From contig JAEWBG010000033.1 of NCBI GenBank assembly GCA_023391335.1, positions 18,269 to 82,268 on the forward strand: DNA of 64,000 nucleotides, in the 5' to 3' direction. The DNA comes from Pseudomonadota bacterium (GTDB taxonomy: Bacteria; Pseudomonadota; Gammaproteobacteria; Steroidobacterales; Steroidobacteraceae). A program made the translations under genes and the position numbers. The notes below the pieces were generated by a model. It did no database searches and was not told the DNA's origin. It saw only the letters and a list, made by a program, of their open reading frames with translations. Positions 28,159 to 36,394 of the stretch are shown here, in pieces; position 1 is the first letter of the stretch; each line of letters starts with the position of its first letter.

Positions 28159-30399
28159 ATGCGGTTGATGGGAATCCATGCGCTCTGCGCGTTTGCGATA
28201 CTCGGCTCGCTGACTGCGCGCGGCGAAGCCAAAATCGATCGCCACGCGCTCGTGCAGCGACACTCGCCGACGATTACCGCCGTGGATCCAAGCTCACCTT
28301 TCATGGTCGGCAATGGCGAGATTGCCTTCACGGCCGACATCACCGGCCTGCAGACGTTTCAGGATAGCTACTCAGACCACGTGCCGCTCATGACCCAGGC
28401 GCAGTGGGCGTGGCACAGCTTTCCGAACCCTAATCACTGCACGATTGAGAACGCGCTCACGCCGATTGATGTTCGCGGCTCAAAGCAGCTTTACCCTTGG
28501 CTGCGTAGTTGGGACGAGGCCAAGAACCCTGCGATCGCATGGCTGCGGGAGAATCCACACCGTTTCTCGTTGGGCCGGATCGCGTTGAATTTGAAGCACG
28601 CGAACGGTGCTCAAGTGAAGCTTGCCGATCTGCGGCAGACGCATCAAACGCTCGATCTATGGGACGGTGCACTGCGCAGCTCGTTTCAATTCGACGGCAT
28701 CGAAGTCGATATTGAAACGCGCATGCATCCCGTTCTCGACATGCTGATCGTCACGCTCCGATCGCCGCTGCTGCGTGACAAGAGGCTGGGCATCGACCTG
28801 CGCTTTCCTGGAGTCGCAAAGTCGCTGAATCCCGATCCCGCGGACTGGTCTCATCCAGAAGCCCATCTAACCGAGACACTCTCGCTATCAGCACGCAGGC
28901 TCAGCTTGAAGCGCACCCTCGATGCGACTCGGTATTTCGTCGATGCACGCGCCGATCAAAACGTCACGTTCAAGAAACTCGCCGCGCACGAGTTTCGAAT
29001 TTTGCCGAGTGCATCGACCGATGCCCTTACGTTGTTCGTACTCTTTTCGCCAACCCCAACGAAAGCATCACTCCCGACAGTCGCTGAATCGATCGCAGCA
29101 GTGAGCAATCACTGGCACACGTACTGGACCGAAGGCGGCGCAATCGATTTCTCCGGCAGCAAGGATCCACGTGCTCACGAACTCGAGCGGCGCATCGTGC
29201 TATCGCAGTACCTCATGGCGGTAAACGCAGCAGGCAGTTTGCCGCCGCAGGAGGAAGGTCTGTTCTCCAACAGTTGGAACGGCAAATTTCATCTGGAGAT
29301 GCATCCGTGGCATGCGGCCCACTTCGCCGTTTGGGGTCATACATCGCTCCTCGAGCGCAGCATGCATTGGTATTTCGATCGCTTGAACGATGCCAAAGCA
29401 CGAGCTGCATCGCATGGCGCGCGCGGTGCATGGTGGCCGAAGATGGTTGGCCCCGAAGGGCGCGAGAGCCCCAGCACCGTAAACCCTTTCATCATGTGGC
29501 AGCAGCCGCATCCGATTTACTTGGCCGAGCTGATCTATCGCGATCGTCCGACGCGCGACACGCTACAGCGTTACAAAGAGCTCGTATTCGAGACGGCCGA
29601 TTTACTTGCATCATTCCCGCACTTCGACGCGGAAAGGCAGCGGTATGTGATCGGCCCGCCGATCATTCCAGTACAAGAGGTGTTTCCGCCGCTGACGACG
29701 TTCAATCCTGCTTTCGAGTTGGAGTACTTCCGATTTGGATTAGCCACGGCACAGCAATGGCGCGAACGTTTGGGCCTGAAGCGCGATGCGCATTGGGACG
29801 ACGTGATCCAACGAATGTCGCCGCTGCCGCAAAAGGACGGACTGTACCTTGCCACTGAATCCTTCCCGCAGCTATGGCAGCAAGCACGCAGCTCCGCATG
29901 CTCCAATGGCAATACATCCGAGCACTGCTGGAATCGAGATCATCCGTCGTTCCTGGCTGCGCTTGGATTCTTGCCTGGCGCGGACGTCGATCGCGATGTG
30001 ATGCGCAAAACGTTACGCGCAGTCGAACAACACTGGGATCTGAGACAACTGTGGGGATGGGATTTCCCGATGATCGCCATGACGGCCACTCGCCTCCACG
30101 AGCCGGAGCAAGCCGTCGATTTTTTGTTCAGCGGCGAGGCGAACAATCAATACGGTCTCGCTGGAATGGTGCCCAGATCTCATTTGGAGCAGCCCGCAAC
30201 TCACTCAACCACGGGCACGAGCGCTGCGAAGGATCGATACGCGCGGGATGCTGAGACGTATTTCCCCGCGAACGGCTCGTTGCTCTTGGCCATCGCGTTA
30301 ATGACCGCAGGCTGGGACGGCAACGACACGGCCGTGCCTGGATTTCCGCATGACGGTAGCTGGAAGGTACGATACGAAGGTCTCCACCGTTTACCTTAG
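28159..30399 (+). CDS. secreted six-hairpin glycoside-hydrolase-like protein
   Basis: This 746-residue protein has a signal peptide (MRLMGIHALCAFAILGSLTA, cleaved near GEA) and no lipobox. It resembles the (alpha/alpha)6-barrel glycosidases often annotated as GH65-like. A central segment SNSWNGKFHLEMHPWH carries a likely catalytic acid, and NRDHPSFLAALGFLPG and WDLRQLWGWDFPMIAMTATR come later. I prefer the ATG at 28159 over an upstream TTG because TTGGAG lies 6 bases before it. It follows the rhamnose isomerase, so release of rhamnose from a glycan is a reasonable guess; the true substrate and GH family are not visible from sequence alone. Confidence 0.7.
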   Translation: MRLMGIHALCAFAILGSLTARGEAKIDRHALVQRHSPTITAVDPSSPFMVGNGEIAFTADITGLQTFQDSYSDHVPLMTQAQWAWHSFPNPNHCTIENALTPIDVRGSKQLYPWLRSWDEAKNPAIAWLRENPHRFSLGRIALNLKHANGAQVKLADLRQTHQTLDLWDGALRSSFQFDGIEVDIETRMHPVLDMLIVTLRSPLLRDKRLGIDLRFPGVAKSLNPDPADWSHPEAHLTETLSLSARRLSLKRTLDATRYFVDARADQNVTFKKLAAHEFRILPSASTDALTLFVLFSPTPTKASLPTVAESIAAVSNHWHTYWTEGGAIDFSGSKDPRAHELERRIVLSQYLMAVNAAGSLPPQEEGLFSNSWNGKFHLEMHPWHAAHFAVWGHTSLLERSMHWYFDRLNDAKARAASHGARGAWWPKMVGPEGRESPSTVNPFIMWQQPHPIYLAELIYRDRPTRDTLQRYKELVFETADLLASFPHFDAERQRYVIGPPIIPVQEVFPPLTTFNPAFELEYFRFGLATAQQWRERLGLKRDAHWDDVIQRMSPLPQKDGLYLATESFPQLWQQARSSACSNGNTSEHCWNRDHPSFLAALGFLPGADVDRDVMRKTLRAVEQHWDLRQLWGWDFPMIAMTATRLHEPEQAVDFLFSGEANNQYGLAGMVPRSHLEQPATHSTTGTSAAKDRYARDAETYFPANGSLLLAIALMTAGWDGNDTAVPGFPHDGSWKVRYEGLHRLP

Positions 30400-30504
30400 G
30401 CACGGCTGATCGCGCCGCAGCTCGCACGATTTCTTCGTGCGCGTGTCGGCATTGGATCCGATCATTCGTCCTTAGCTGGAGCTTCAAATTAGGAGGACCT
30501 TCCC

Positions 30505-30951
30505 ATGCCTACCGGCACGGTTCGTTTACATCGAGTCATCAAAGCGCCGCCTGAACGCGTGTATCGCGCATTCGTGGACGGTGACGCCATGTGCAAATGG
30601 CTACCTCCGCACGGCTTCACCGGCAAAGTGCATCAAATCGATGCGCGCGTCGGCGGGACGTATCGGATGTCATTTACTAATTTCACGACCGGCGCGGGCC
30701 ACACCTTCGGCGGTACGTTCTTGGAATTGGTGCCGAACGAGAAGATTCGTCACACGGATCGCTTCGACGACGCCAACCTGCCTGGAGAAATGCAGACGAC
30801 GATTACGCTGACGCCAGTCTTCTGCGGCACTGAACTCAACATCGTGCAGGAAGGCATTCCAGAAGCGATTCCAGTGCATGCGTGCTATTTGGGCTGGCAG
30901 GAATCGCTCACGTTGCTTGCGCAGTTGGTCGAGCCGGAGATTCGTCAGTAG
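30505..30951 (+). CDS. SRPBCC/AHSA1-type protein
   Basis: This 148-residue soluble protein has the START/AHSA1 fold pattern: an N-terminal strand VRLHRVIKAPPERVYRAFVD, then KWLPPHGFTGKV and VGGTYRMSFTN, and the closing helix YLGWQESLTLLAQLVEP. Family members bind hydrophobic ligands or act as Hsp90 co-activators. No specific role can be read here. It has an excellent ribosome-binding site, AGGAGG at 30491-30496, 8 bases before the ATG. It stands alone, followed by more than 500 bases of repeat-rich DNA. Confidence 0.87.
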   Translation: MPTGTVRLHRVIKAPPERVYRAFVDGDAMCKWLPPHGFTGKVHQIDARVGGTYRMSFTNFTTGAGHTFGGTFLELVPNEKIRHTDRFDDANLPGEMQTTITLTPVFCGTELNIVQEGIPEAIPVHACYLGWQESLTLLAQLVEPEIRQ

Positions 30952-31047
30952 ACGCGCGTTCCAGGAAAAGAAAACGGAATTTCACCGGGAAGACGGCGGA
31001 GATCGGGATAAGAAGGAAAGAAGAAGGCTCCACGCAGAACACGGAGT

Positions 31048-31385
31048 GGGACGCAACACAAAGCGCGCAAAGATGAAAGATGTACGCAGCGCGAAACTTG
31101 AAGCTGCGGAGCCGGATAACTGTCAGATCTGTTTCTGACCAGTACAAACGGTCACTCTCACCGCCCTGCCATTGCACATTCTGGCCTGCGCGTAGCGCTA
31201 CCTTGTCAGTGGCTTTCCTGCCAACGGCTACCCTGCGCAACGCGCTTCCTCTTCATCCTTCTGACCCGCTGAAGTTGCAACGACGGACGACTGTGTCGTC
31301 AGGAAGGCATTCGGCAGGACAGAAGTTCATCGAGCGTTCCTCTCCTGTCGTCACCATCTCACTATGAGCGCTTTGTGTTGCGTCC
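31048..31385. repeat. 338-bp segment bounded by perfect 18-bp inverted copies of motif A
   Basis: GGACGCAACACAAAGCGC at 31048-31065 is matched by its exact reverse complement at 31368-31385. The arms enclose the minihairpin array described separately. Both arms extend outward into related sequence (CGGAGTG on the left, reverse complement of GCGGACTC on the right). The tetramer GAGT lies next to each end (31044-31047 and 31386-31389), a possible but very short target duplication. There is no coding capacity inside. From 30952 to 31047 I see only purine-rich sequence. Confidence 0.8.
31188..31300. repeat. minihairpin array D1
   Basis: Successive tiny inverted repeats follow one another. They are GCGC-gta-GCGC (31188-31198), GTC-agt-GGC (31205-31213, one G-T pair), GCC-aac-GGC (31220-31228), GCGC-aac-GCGC (31235-31245) and, after a gap, GACGAC-tgt-GTCGTC (31286-31300). 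Linkers on the left half read CTACCTT, TTTCCT, TACCCT and TTCCTC. On the right half the linker appears as AGGAAG, so that half is in reverse orientation. Spacing of the first four is 15-17 bases. Confidence 0.85.
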
Positions 31386-31407
31386 GAGTCCGCCCCTTCA
31401 ATCTTGC

Positions 31408-31486
31408 CCGTGACCCGTGACCTGTGACGATCTTTCCCGTCACTCGTCACCCGTCACTCGTCACTCGTCACTCATCACTGGTCACC
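31408..31486. repeat. facing GTGAC/GTCAC heptamer arrays
   Basis: Three units CCGTGAC/CCGTGAC/CTGTGAC (31408-31428) face seven units of CGTCACT type (31438-31486) across 9 bases. The seven units are CGTCACT, CGTCACC, CGTCACT three times, CATCACT and GGTCACC. The right array, read on the minus strand, has TGA every 7 bases, that is in all three frames. The stop codon of the DoxX-like gene (31468-31470) is one of them. Confidence 0.88.
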
Positions 31487-32328
31487 AGACTCACATCCCT
31501 GCCGACATTCATCCCAATCGCTGAGTGCACCTCGCTCTTCTTCGAGGACACAACCCCTGCGACGATCCAAGCGGCACCACTCAGTGCCAGAGATACGGTC
31601 AGCATCGTGAATTCATACCGACTTGGATCCGCGATCACGCGTGGGATGTGCAAGAAGACGATGAAGCAGCCGAACATTAACGCCAGCAGGGGCGCGGCAA
31701 CTCGAGCGAGGACGCCGGAAAGCAGGCTCAAGCCGGCAGAGATGTGCCCCACGCCTGTTAGATAAGTGAAGAACAATCGTGCAGGAAACCAAGCTGGAAT
31801 CAGTGCAGCCGCTGGCTCGGCATAGATAAAGTGAGAAAGCCCCAGCGGCGGCAATGCGGCTGCGAAGCACAGCTTGCCGACCGTGGTACTCAGGCTCCCA
31901 ATGCGATCGTTCGTCAGATCGCGTTGCGAGGAACGCAACGTGCCGTACAAGGCCAGGCTCGGCCCCGCGAGTGCCAGCAACTCACAGGCACCGATCCACG
32001 CTGCGGGTTCGCCGCGAACCACGCGCGGCACATCCAGCAATAAAAACCAGAGCCAGAAGATTGCCGCCACCGCAGCGGTACCCAATTGCGATGTCCGCGG
32101 AGTCAATAGCGCCACGCAAGCGATCACCTCCACCACACCGGTCACGCGTGCCACAGCAGCTCGAGCGGGTAAGTCAGCCGGTACCGGCTGCCACTGAAAT
32201 GCAAAATCGCCCGTGATGATTGAGATCGCCCCGAGCACCGCAAGGCTCACTGCGAGTAGATAAATGCCGCCGCGCCATGGAGAAGGAATGGCATCGAAGG
32301 CAGTTGGGCGTGTTTGATATTGATTCAT
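31468..32328 (-). CDS. DoxX-like multispanning membrane protein
   Basis: This 286-residue inner-membrane protein has about eight hydrophobic helices in two similar halves (for example GIYLLAVSLAVLGAISIITG and LALMFGCFIVFLHIPRVI). The second half has the DoxX pattern GVGHISAGLSLLSGVLAR. I place the start at ATG 32326-32328 (MNQYQTRPTAFDA), because the sequence further upstream lies in a minihairpin array and has no family character. The last codons and stop fall inside the heptamer array, so the terminal residues (SLVTSDE) derive from repeat DNA. Function unknown; the family is often linked to redox stress. Confidence 0.72.
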   Translation of the reverse strand: MNQYQTRPTAFDAIPSPWRGGIYLLAVSLAVLGAISIITGDFAFQWQPVPADLPARAAVARVTGVVEVIACVALLTPRTSQLGTAAVAAIFWLWFLLLDVPRVVRGEPAAWIGACELLALAGPSLALYGTLRSSQRDLTNDRIGSLSTTVGKLCFAAALPPLGLSHFIYAEPAAALIPAWFPARLFFTYLTGVGHISAGLSLLSGVLARVAAPLLALMFGCFIVFLHIPRVIADPSRYEFTMLTVSLALSGAAWIVAGVVSSKKSEVHSAIGMNVGRDVSLVTSDE

Positions 32329-32493
32329 GTGTGAGATGGCGTTGTTGATCATTGGCGTTTCGATCATTAACGGGCAACGAGAAGAACGAGCCCGCAAGCG
32401 GGCAGTTGTAGCGTTCGCACGTAGACCGGTACATGACCAGATCAGGAAAATGGGTGGGGCCAGTTCTTCAAGCAGAAGGCAAGAATGAAGCAA

Positions 32494-32871
32494 GCCGACT
32501 GTGTCGGCAGGCAAGCCTGGCGGCAAGGAAGCCACTGGCAGGGGAGCGCTACGCGCAGGCCAGAATCGGACACGGCAGTGGTCGGACGCTCGTGTCGGGT
32601 GAGACTCTCGTCGGGATGGATGCTATCGCTTCTCCATATGGATCTACTTCTGTCCTGCCGTAAGGCCCTCTTGATCCGAAAGGATCCTTCCTGCCGGAGG
32701 CCTACCTGACGACGCAGTCGTCCATCGTCGCGAGATGTCATCCGCCGCTCGGCCTTTCCGATGCGATAGTCGGTTTGCGGCGTTCCTTTTTGCCCGTTCT
32801 GTCCTGACGCCAGTCCTTCCTGACGCAACGCGTCCCTCCTGCCGACAGGCCCTCGTGATCGCGTAGCGATC
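32494..32871. repeat. minihairpin arrays D2a, D2b, D2c
   Basis: Three clusters of four perfect minihairpins each. D2a (reverse orientation) has GCCGAC-tgt-GTCGGC 32494, GCC-tggc-GGC 32515, GCC-act-GGC 32531, GCGC-tac-GCGC 32546. D2b has GCC-gtaa-GGC 32657, GATCC-gaaa-GGATC 32673, GCC-gga-GGC 32693, GACGAC-gca-GTCGTC 32708. D2c has GAC-gcca-GTC 32806, GACGC-aac-GCGTC 32822, GCC-gaca-GGC 32841, GATCGC-gta-GCGATC 32857. Spacing is 15-21 bases. Linkers are CTTCCT, TACCT or CCTCCT-like, and D2b and D2c both begin with TTCTGTCCTG. Together with flanking bases this fills most of the 780-base gap 32329-33108; no gene is visible in it. Confidence 0.88.
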
Positions 32872-32925
32872 CGTCCTTCACTTCTGGTTCTGCCCCTTCC
32901 CCTCACTTTCGCTCACGTGCGCGAA

Positions 32926-32955
32926 TTGAAGTGCACTTGACCGGTCAACTATGAT
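32926..32955 (+). promoter_or_regulatory. promoter with operator-like palindrome for the TonB receptor
   Basis: A -35-like TTGAAG (32926-32931) and a -10-like TATGAT (32950-32955) are separated by 18 bases. The perfect 12-base palindrome TTGACCGGTCAA (32937-32948) lies entirely within that spacer, the classical position for a repressor site. Its half GGTCA recurs at 32973-32977. Confidence 0.55.
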
Positions 32956-32965
32956 AAATACTGCT

Positions 32966-33004
32966 CATGTCCGGTCACGAATGGCCAGAATATGATCGGA
33001 CATG
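32966..33004 (+). promoter_or_regulatory. inverted repeat in the TonB receptor leader
   Basis: CATGTCCG (32966-32973) and CGGACATG (32997-33004) are perfect 8-base inverted arms separated by 23 bases, just downstream of the proposed promoter. This could be a second regulator site or an RNA stem in the leader. Confidence 0.45.
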
Positions 33005-33108
33005 CTCATTTGTGACTGAAAAGCATACGCGAGCTGGGGGACCCTAGGGGCAGACGCGGCTCGGAATCAAACAACGCGGCAAACCGCGCACATGAAGAGG
33101 GCGTGCAG

Positions 33109-36100
33109 ATGAAAAAGACTCGAGGGGGCCATCCCCGTCTTAGGTTGGGCATGGGGGTCGCGGTGCTCGGATCCGCGCTATACGTCACTGCGGCGACAGC
33201 TCAAGAGAAACAAAACGTGTCGCGCGACGGCGAAGTCGAAACCGTTCTCGTCACGGGATCGCGAATCGCAAGGGATGGCACACAGGCTTCGACCCCGCTC
33301 GCAGTCATCAGCTCCGAGGACATCAAGCTGTCGGGCGCCGTGAACGTGGACAAGGTCCTGACCGAAGCGCCCCAGTTCGTGGCGGCGACCAACGGTGGCG
33401 CGACTGCCAACACGGTTCCCGCAGGTTCTGCAGCTGGTGCGTCGTATGTGAATCTGCGCGGCTTCGGTCTTGGCCGGAACCTGGTGCTGGTGAATGGCCG
33501 TCGGTATGCGATCTTCGGACCCGAGCAAGTCACCGACCTCAACACCATCCCAACCGCACTGATCGAGCGTACGGAAGTCGTTACCGGCGGTTCATCCGCG
33601 GTGTACGGCTCGGATGCGATCACGGGCGTCATCAACTTCATCATGCGCGATGATTTCGACGGCGTTGAAGCGCGCGGCCAATACGGCATGGACAGCGCCA
33701 CTAGCACGCCGACCTACAGCGCAGACCTCACCATCGGCGGCAACTTTTCTGAAGGGCGCGGCAACGCGGTCGTTTCGCTCGACTACTACAAGCGCGAAGG
33801 CTTCACGCGTCGCGATCGCGGCGATTGGGCCACCCTGCCCCTCAACGATGGTTGCGTGACCAGCGACTCCTGGAGCAGAAGCAGCGCAGGCACTCCGTTG
33901 GCTGGCGCCAACGCGTCGAATTGCGTCGCGATGGGCGGAAAGATGGGCCTCGTGTTCTCGGGGAGCGGCGATATTCCCAATGGTCGCTTCACCATTTCGC
34001 CCGCACTACGCGCGAACCCCGCGATCGCAGGGGCGCTCGCGAACGCCGGTCTCGCAGGCCTTGGCGATAACGGCTTCACATTCGACGACGCAGGCACAAC
34101 CGCACGGTTGACTCAGCGTCCCGCGGATGACTTCAACCTCACGCTCTACAACTACCTGCAGGTACCGCAAGAGCGTTGGATGGTCAACGCGTTCAGCCAC
34201 TACGATTTCGCGCCGAAGGCCACGGGCTATTTGGAGTTCCACTTCAGCAACAATCGAGTGGATCAACAGCTGACGCAGGCGAACATCAACGGCACGTTCT
34301 TGGTGAACACGAACAATCCGTACTTGAGTCCGCAGATGCAGGAGGTGTTGCATCAAATGGATTTGGCCGAGACGGGCACGACGACGGTTGTCACCGGACC
34401 CACCACTCGCACCACTACTGCGAATGACGGCCTTGCCGCATTGAGCCTCGGAAGACGGCTGGTCGAACTGCCATTCCGCCACAACGTCGATGATCACAAC
34501 GTGTGGCGAACCGCGATTGGCATGAAGGGCGATCTGGGCGACGTATCGGACAGCTTCCTTCGCAAGCTCGCCTACGATGTGTACTACACGTTCGCCCGAT
34601 CCGAAGACACGAGCACGCAGGAAGGCAGCGCTTCCCGCAGCCGGTTTGCCGCCGGATTATTGTCCGCGAACGGCGCAGATCCGGTGCTCAATATCTTCGG
34701 GCAAAACATTTCAGATGCCGGCGTCTCTTCGATCATGATTCCGGCGACGAATGTGACCAACGCAGAACAACAAGTCGCTGCAGCCAACTTGAGCGGTGAA
34801 GCATTCAACATGCCGGCCGGACCGGTGGGATTCTCGGTCGGATACGAGTGGCGCAAAGCGGAAGCTGAGTACAAACCCGATGAGTTTCTGCGGTCTGGCG
34901 ATGTCGTCGGTTTCAATCCGGGACTCCCAACCGCAGGGGACGTCACAGTGCGCGAGATCTTCGGCGAGTTGCGCGTGCCCATCCTGGCGAACTTGCCCGC
35001 GGTACAGAGCCTCACCGCAAATGGTGCATTCCGCAGTTCCGACTACGATCTCGAAGGCGTGGGTCGCGTCTCGACTTATCTGTATGGCCTCGATTGGCGC
35101 GTCAATCAGTCGATCGGGTTCCGCGGACAATTCCAGCGGGCGATTCGGGCACCGAACATCGGTGACTTGTATGGCGGCTTGAACCTCAACTTCGTCACAG
35201 CCGTCGATCCGTGCTCCAACCGCGGATCTGCAGCAAGCCAGACCGAAGCGTTGCGCCAGCTGTGTATCGCAAGCGGAGTGCCGGCAGCATCGGTATTCAC
35301 TAGCGGCGTGCAGCCGGACGCGATCATTCCCGCGCGCTCGGGGGGCAATCCGAACCTGTCTGAAGAAAGCTCAGATACTCGCACCGTCGGTGTCGTGTTC
35401 ACTCCGAGCTTCGCTCCTTCGCTGGCTGTGACGGTCGACTACTTCGACATCACGCTCGATGATGCGATTGCTCAGTTGGGGGGCGGCCTGCAGAACACCT
35501 TGAATCTCTGCTACCTCTCGCTTCAAGACATCAATAGCGACTTCTGCAAAGCCATCAACCGCAACCCGGCGACCGGCGCGATTACCGTTCCCTACTACGC
35601 CGACATTCTGCAAGCGAACATCGGCGCACTCGAAACCTCTGGCGTTGACTTACAGGCGCGTTACGGCTTCGATGTGGGCTGGGGCGGAATCGGCGGCGGG
35701 GGCAGCCACTTTGCGATCAGCACGGCATGGACGTACACGAACGAATTTACGATCACGCCGATGCAAGCGGTGCCTGAGAACAAGAACGAATGCGTCGGTG
35801 CGTTCGGTGCGACGTGTGGCGAACCGGTTCCCGAGTACAAAGGCGTGACTCGCTTCACGTGGACGACGGGTCCGTTGGAAGTCAGCCTGCGTCACCGCTA
35901 CATCGACTCGGTCACGACGGATCGTTACGTGTTGCCGAAACGTGCGGGCGCAACGCCCCCGGCGCTGAACACGCTAACCAACCCCAAGCTACCGGCGCAA
36001 AACTACTTCGACCTATCGCTCAACTATGACTTCGGCGATGCATTCGAAGTGTACGGCGGCATCAACAATGTGTTCGACAAAGATCCGCCGATCGTCGGCG

Positions 36101-36189
36101 CTGGCCAGGGCTACGCAAACACCTGGCCCGCTACGTACGATTACGCCGGCATGACCATGTTCTTGGGCTTTACGTTGAAGACGTTCTAG
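33109..36189 (+). CDS. TonB-dependent outer-membrane receptor
   Basis: This 1026-residue active-transport porin has a signal peptide (MKKTRGGHPRLRLGMG..., cleavage near ATAQ) and a TonB-box-like VETVLVTGSRIAR at the mature N-terminus. The plug domain contains NLRGFGLGRNLVLVNGRR and VVTGGSSAVYGSDAITGVIN. A long beta-barrel ends in aromatic FLGFTLKTF with C-terminal Phe. The start is ATG 33109, with GAGGG 7 bases upstream; the frame also opens at a GTG two codons earlier. It resembles the large oligosaccharide/peptide receptors of Caulobacter and xanthomonads; the ligand is not evident. It is preceded by a promoter with a palindrome and followed by a strong hairpin, so it is probably monocistronic. 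Confidence 0.95.
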   Translation: MKKTRGGHPRLRLGMGVAVLGSALYVTAATAQEKQNVSRDGEVETVLVTGSRIARDGTQASTPLAVISSEDIKLSGAVNVDKVLTEAPQFVAATNGGATANTVPAGSAAGASYVNLRGFGLGRNLVLVNGRRYAIFGPEQVTDLNTIPTALIERTEVVTGGSSAVYGSDAITGVINFIMRDDFDGVEARGQYGMDSATSTPTYSADLTIGGNFSEGRGNAVVSLDYYKREGFTRRDRGDWATLPLNDGCVTSDSWSRSSAGTPLAGANASNCVAMGGKMGLVFSGSGDIPNGRFTISPALRANPAIAGALANAGLAGLGDNGFTFDDAGTTARLTQRPADDFNLTLYNYLQVPQERWMVNAFSHYDFAPKATGYLEFHFSNNRVDQQLTQANINGTFLVNTNNPYLSPQMQEVLHQMDLAETGTTTVVTGPTTRTTTANDGLAALSLGRRLVELPFRHNVDDHNVWRTAIGMKGDLGDVSDSFLRKLAYDVYYTFARSEDTSTQEGSASRSRFAAGLLSANGADPVLNIFGQNISDAGVSSIMIPATNVTNAEQQVAAANLSGEAFNMPAGPVGFSVGYEWRKAEAEYKPDEFLRSGDVVGFNPGLPTAGDVTVREIFGELRVPILANLPAVQSLTANGAFRSSDYDLEGVGRVSTYLYGLDWRVNQSIGFRGQFQRAIRAPNIGDLYGGLNLNFVTAVDPCSNRGSAASQTEALRQLCIASGVPAASVFTSGVQPDAIIPARSGGNPNLSEESSDTRTVGVVFTPSFAPSLAVTVDYFDITLDDAIAQLGGGLQNTLNLCYLSLQDINSDFCKAINRNPATGAITVPYYADILQANIGALETSGVDLQARYGFDVGWGGIGGGGSHFAISTAWTYTNEFTITPMQAVPENKNECVGAFGATCGEPVPEYKGVTRFTWTTGPLEVSLRHRYIDSVTTDRYVLPKRAGATPPALNTLTNPKLPAQNYFDLSLNYDFGDAFEVYGGINNVFDKDPPIVGAGQGYANTWPATYDYAGMTMFLGFTLKTF

Positions 36190-36196
36190 TCGACGC

Positions 36197-36224
36197 GAGG
36201 TGCAGCGCGGTTGCGCTGCACCTC
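36197..36224 (+). terminator. strong hairpin after the TonB receptor
   Basis: GAGGTGCAGCGC (36197-36208) and GCGCTGCACCTC (36213-36224) form a perfect 12-bp stem with a GGTT loop, 8 bases after the stop codon. There is no T-run, so termination is likely but may be Rho-aided. Confidence 0.65.
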
Positions 36225-36394
36225 ATCGCCCGCCGACCGCGCGTTCGCGCGATTCCCGATCTCTCACGGTGGGTGCGTTTTCTTTGGCGGCGAGCACCCG
36301 ACAAAACACCACGCATCCACTCCGCTCCACGCGTTTCGGAACCCATCGTCACGCGGCGGATTGAGTGACTCTCGGTTCACTCTGGAGCGTTGTT

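Noticed and set aside
30423..30439. Intrinsic terminator after the glycosidase-like gene (GCACGA-tttct-TCGTGC)
   Set aside because: A 6-bp stem exists, but no T-run follows on either strand and the position is unremarkable.
31408..31486. CRISPR array
   Set aside because: The repeats are 7-base tandem units without 30-40 base spacers, and no cas gene is present. The same applies to all other heptamer and octamer tracts.
32329..32535. N-terminal extension of the DoxX-like protein
   Set aside because: It is encoded largely by array D2a and shows no membrane or family character; the ATG at 32328 fits better.
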